Below are positions 12,062 through 14,366 of a stretch of DNA of 14,366 nucleotides, piece by piece. The stretch is from Pseudomonadota bacterium (GTDB lineage Bacteria; Pseudomonadota; Gammaproteobacteria; Xanthomonadales; Xanthomonadaceae): assembly GCA_025355485.1 (NCBI GenBank), contig JANXZP010000166.1, positions 1 to 14,366 on the forward strand, read 5' to 3'. A program made the position numbers and the translations under genes. Within the stretch, counting starts at the first letter, position 1. Every line of letters begins with the position of its first letter. A model generated the notes under the pieces. That model had not been told where the DNA came from and made no database searches. It saw only the letters and a program-made list of their open reading frames with translations.

Positions 12062-14366
12062 CTACGTCGCGACTTTCTTCGCGGAAGTTTTCTTCGCAGC
12101 CGGGGTTTTCTTGGCAACTTTTTTCGCAGCGGCTTTCTTGCCCGAGGTTTTTTTCGCGACGATTTTCTTCGTTGCGGTTTTCGCTACAGTCTTTTTCGAT
12201 GGAGCAGCTTTCTTCGCCGGAGCTTTTGCCGCCGCGCCCTTTTTCGCGACAAAGCGGCCACCGCGCTTGGGTCGGAACGGCGCGTTCGCGATGATTTCTT
12301 CGCACTCTGCAAGTGTCAACGAAGCCGGTTCGCGATCCTTCGGAATCTTGCCGTTCTTCTCGCCGTCGGTCAGATACGGGCCGTAGCGGCCGTTGAGGAT
12401 CTCGATCGGGCTGCCATCGAATTTCTTGATCAGGCGATTCGCAAGGAAGGCTTCGCGCTCGCGCACGATCGCCAGCGCGCGGTCGAAATCGATCGTATAC
12501 GGATCGTCGTCCTTGCCCAGCGATGCATAGGTCGCGCCGCGTTTTGCGAAGGGGCCGAAACGACCGACTGCGACACTGAGCGGCTCGCCCTGGTCCTCGC
12601 CCAGCGTGCGCGGCAGCAGGAACAAGTGCAGCGCATCGTCAAGACCGATCGTGTGCATGCTCTGGCCCGGACGCAGGCTCGCGAACTTCGGCTTGTCGTC
12701 GTCTTCCTTGCGGCCGATCTGCGCAAACGCGCCATAACGGCCCAGCCGCACGCTGACCGGCTTGCCGGATTTCGGATCGATGCCCAGATCGCGCGCGCCG
12801 GTCGCGTCGCTTCGATCCACAGACTCTGTCTTGTCCGCAACGAGCGCCTTGAACGGATCCCAGAAACGCTGCATCAACGGCACCCAGTCCTCTTCACCGC
12901 GCGATACCGCATCGAGTTCGTCCTCGAGCTTGGCCGTGAAGTCGTAGTCGACGTACTGGGTGAAATGGGTGGACAGGAAATTGCTGACCGCGCGCCCGAC
13001 ATCGCTCGGCCGGAAACGGCGGTTCTCGAGTTCGACGTACTTGCGGAAGATCAGCGTCTGGATGATCGCCGCGTAGGTCGAGGGCCGGCCGATGCCGTAC
13101 TCCTCCAGCGCCTTGACCAGCGAGGCTTCGGAAAAACGCGGCGGCGGCTCGGTGAAATGCTGCGCGGTGCGGATCGCGGCCAGCGGCACGTTGTCGCCCA
13201 CTTTCATCAACGGCAATTTGCGGCCTTCGTCATCGTCCGCGCTCGGCTCGGTGTCCCTGCCTTCCTCGTAGACCGCGAGGAAGCCTGGATCGACGATGGT
13301 GGTGCCGCTCGCGCGGAATGCGTGCGCGTGGCCGCAGGACAATTCGACGGTGACGGTATTCATCGTCGCCGGAACCATCTGGCTCGCGACCGCGCGCTTC
13401 CACACCAGTTCGTACAGACGGCGTTCGTCGTCGGGCAGATATTTTGCGACCGACGACGGCGTGCGCAACGCCGAGGTCGGGCGGATCGCCTCGTGCGCTT
13501 CCTGCGCGTTCTTCGACTTGGTCTTGTAGACGTTGGGCTTGTCTGGCAACGCGCCGGTGCCGAAATCGCGTGCGATCACGTCGCGCAACTCGATCAGGGC
13601 CTCGTCGGAGACGTGGGTCGAGTCGGTACGCATGTAGCTGATCAGGCCGACCGCGCCGTCCTCGCCGATGTCGAAACCCTCATAGAGTTTCTGCGCGACA
13701 CGCATCGTGCGGCTGGTCGTGAAGCCGAGCTTGCGCGCGGCTTCCTGCTGCAAGGTCGAAGTGATGAAGGGCGGTGCGGGGCGGCGCTTGCGCTCCTTGC
13801 TGGTCACATCGGTGACGTGCAAGGCGTTGCCGGCGGCTTTCAGCAAGCGCTCGTGCGCGGCTTCGGCGGTCTTGCCGTCGGTGATCGTGAACTGCTCGAA
13901 CTTGTGGCCGTCGAGCTTTACCAGTCGCGCGGAAAACGGCTGCGATGCGTGCGCCATGTCGGCGTCCATCGACCAGTATTCGCGCGCGATGAAGGCCTCG
14001 ATCGCTTCCTCACGCTCGACGATCATGCGCAGCGCGGGCGATTGCACGCGGCCGGCGGACAGCCCGGTCTGCACCTTGCGCCAGAGCACGGGTGAGAGGT
14101 TGAAGCCGACCAGGTAATCCAGTGCGCGGCGTGCCTGCTGCGCGTTGACCAGGTCGATCGCGATCGCACGCGGATGCGCGACGGCGTCGCGGATCGCGCG
14201 CGGGGTGATTTCGGTGAACACCACGCGATGCAGGGCGCGATCCTTCAGCAGGCCGCGTTCGCGCAGGATCTCGGCGATGTGCCACGAGATCGCCTCGCCT
14301 TCGCGGTCCGGGTCGGTCGCCAGATACAACGCGTCGGCGGCTTTGGCGGCCTTGGCGATCGCCTCG
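12062..14366 (-). CDS. topA: DNA topoisomerase I (type IA), 5' end missing
   Basis: TopA relaxes negatively supercoiled DNA by cutting one strand through a 5'-phosphotyrosine. The visible 767 residues lack the start, which lies past the right edge (roughly the first 90-100 residues, judged from E. coli TopA). The TOPRIM acidic motif TDPDREGE is at visible residues 17-24, GRVQSPAL at about 105-112, and the active-site Tyr in SYMRTDS at about 244 (codon at 13634-13636). FGTGALPDKP, GIGRPSTYA and the CAP-domain segments follow. The C-terminal part has topoisomerase C-terminal repeats (GRYGAFAQIG, GRFGPFAKRG and GRYGPYLTDG) instead of Cys4 zinc fingers. The last 62 residues are almost only Lys, Ala, Thr, Val and Ser, with 22 lysines mostly as KK pairs, a probable DNA-binding tail. 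tsaC follows on the same strand. Confidence 0.96.
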   Translation of the reverse strand, partial: EAIAKAAKAADALYLATDPDREGEAISWHIAEILRERGLLKDRALHRVVFTEITPRAIRDAVAHPRAIAIDLVNAQQARRALDYLVGFNLSPVLWRKVQTGLSAGRVQSPALRMIVEREEAIEAFIAREYWSMDADMAHASQPFSARLVKLDGHKFEQFTITDGKTAEAAHERLLKAAGNALHVTDVTSKERKRRPAPPFITSTLQQEAARKLGFTTSRTMRVAQKLYEGFDIGEDGAVGLISYMRTDSTHVSDEALIELRDVIARDFGTGALPDKPNVYKTKSKNAQEAHEAIRPTSALRTPSSVAKYLPDDERRLYELVWKRAVASQMVPATMNTVTVELSCGHAHAFRASGTTIVDPGFLAVYEEGRDTEPSADDDEGRKLPLMKVGDNVPLAAIRTAQHFTEPPPRFSEASLVKALEEYGIGRPSTYAAIIQTLIFRKYVELENRRFRPSDVGRAVSNFLSTHFTQYVDYDFTAKLEDELDAVSRGEEDWVPLMQRFWDPFKALVADKTESVDRSDATGARDLGIDPKSGKPVSVRLGRYGAFAQIGRKEDDDKPKFASLRPGQSMHTIGLDDALHLFLLPRTLGEDQGEPLSVAVGRFGPFAKRGATYASLGKDDDPYTIDFDRALAIVREREAFLANRLIKKFDGSPIEILNGRYGPYLTDGEKNGKIPKDREPASLTLAECEEIIANAPFRPKRGGRFVAKKGAAAKAPAKKAAPSKKTVAKTATKKIVAKKTSGKKAAAKKVAKKTPAAKKTSAKKVAT
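12065..12250 (-). repeat. Degenerate AKK repeats encoding the basic tail of TopA
   Basis: About 62 codons repeat an (A/T/V)AKK unit with spacing of about 5 or 10 residues, giving TTTCTT/TTCTTC runs on the plus strand. Such tracts change length readily by slippage, so tail length is likely to differ between relatives. Confidence 0.75.

Noticed and set aside
12065..12250. Could the repeated TTTCTT tract be a CRISPR or other DNA repeat array?
   Set aside because: There are no unique spacers; the repeats are short, degenerate and in frame with the TopA tail.
11988..12305. N-terminal extension of the tsaC frame rich in Glu, Ser, Asn and Cys
   Set aside because: It overlaps the lysine tail of topA in another frame and would give a TsaC far longer than the family.
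11924..14095. 723-residue plus-strand open frame opposite topA
   Set aside because: Antisense shadow of a clear topoisomerase I; its Phe/Leu/Arg-rich start is only the reverse of the lysine repeats.

Overview
The window looks like a stretch of ordinary chromosome from a high-GC gammaproteobacterium. The best guess is the Xanthomonadales/Lysobacterales (Rhodanobacteraceae- or Xanthomonadaceae-like). That guess rests on the metal-type of HemB, the zinc-finger-free TopA with a lysine/alanine tail, the bactofilin/zinc-ribbon pair and the DUF885 peptidase. It is inference from gene content, not from a search. No rRNA, tRNA, insertion sequence, prophage, CRISPR array or transfer boundary is visible. 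Genes are densely packed and share similar codon use.

Layout. At the left edge, a minus-strand ABC importer fragment (OppC-type permease, then an ATPase running off the edge, ATGA-overlapped) diverges from a plus-strand pair hemB-aroE (heme and shikimate pathways). Convergent to aroE is a minus-strand pair: a gamma-class carbonic anhydrase (YrdA type) followed by a small three-helix membrane protein. The carbonic anhydrase diverges, across only 39 bp, from a coniferyl-aldehyde-dehydrogenase-like ALDH. Tail-to-tail with the ALDH is a bactofilin gene translationally coupled to a small zinc-ribbon protein. A 240-bp gap with an unusual 17-bp inverted repeat separates bactofilin from the divergent exodeoxyribonuclease III gene. 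Then, all on the minus strand, come a secreted DUF885 peptidase, a large uncharacterised lipoprotein with a clear intrinsic terminator, tsaC (tRNA t6A synthesis), and topA, whose 5' end lies beyond the right edge.

The most useful observations are regulatory. Four start codons (gamma-CA, ALDH, xthA, tsaC) have a TANNNT hexamer ending 6-7 nt upstream and no Shine-Dalgarno, the geometry expected of leaderless mRNAs. The lipoprotein gene has a perfect TGTGA-N6-TCACA CRP/Clp-type site overlapping its likely promoter. The DUF885 gene has a clean -35/-10 promoter with a 12-bp palindrome centred near -41.5. I found no new multi-gene system. The least explained genes are the zinc-ribbon partner of bactofilin and the 659-residue lipoprotein.
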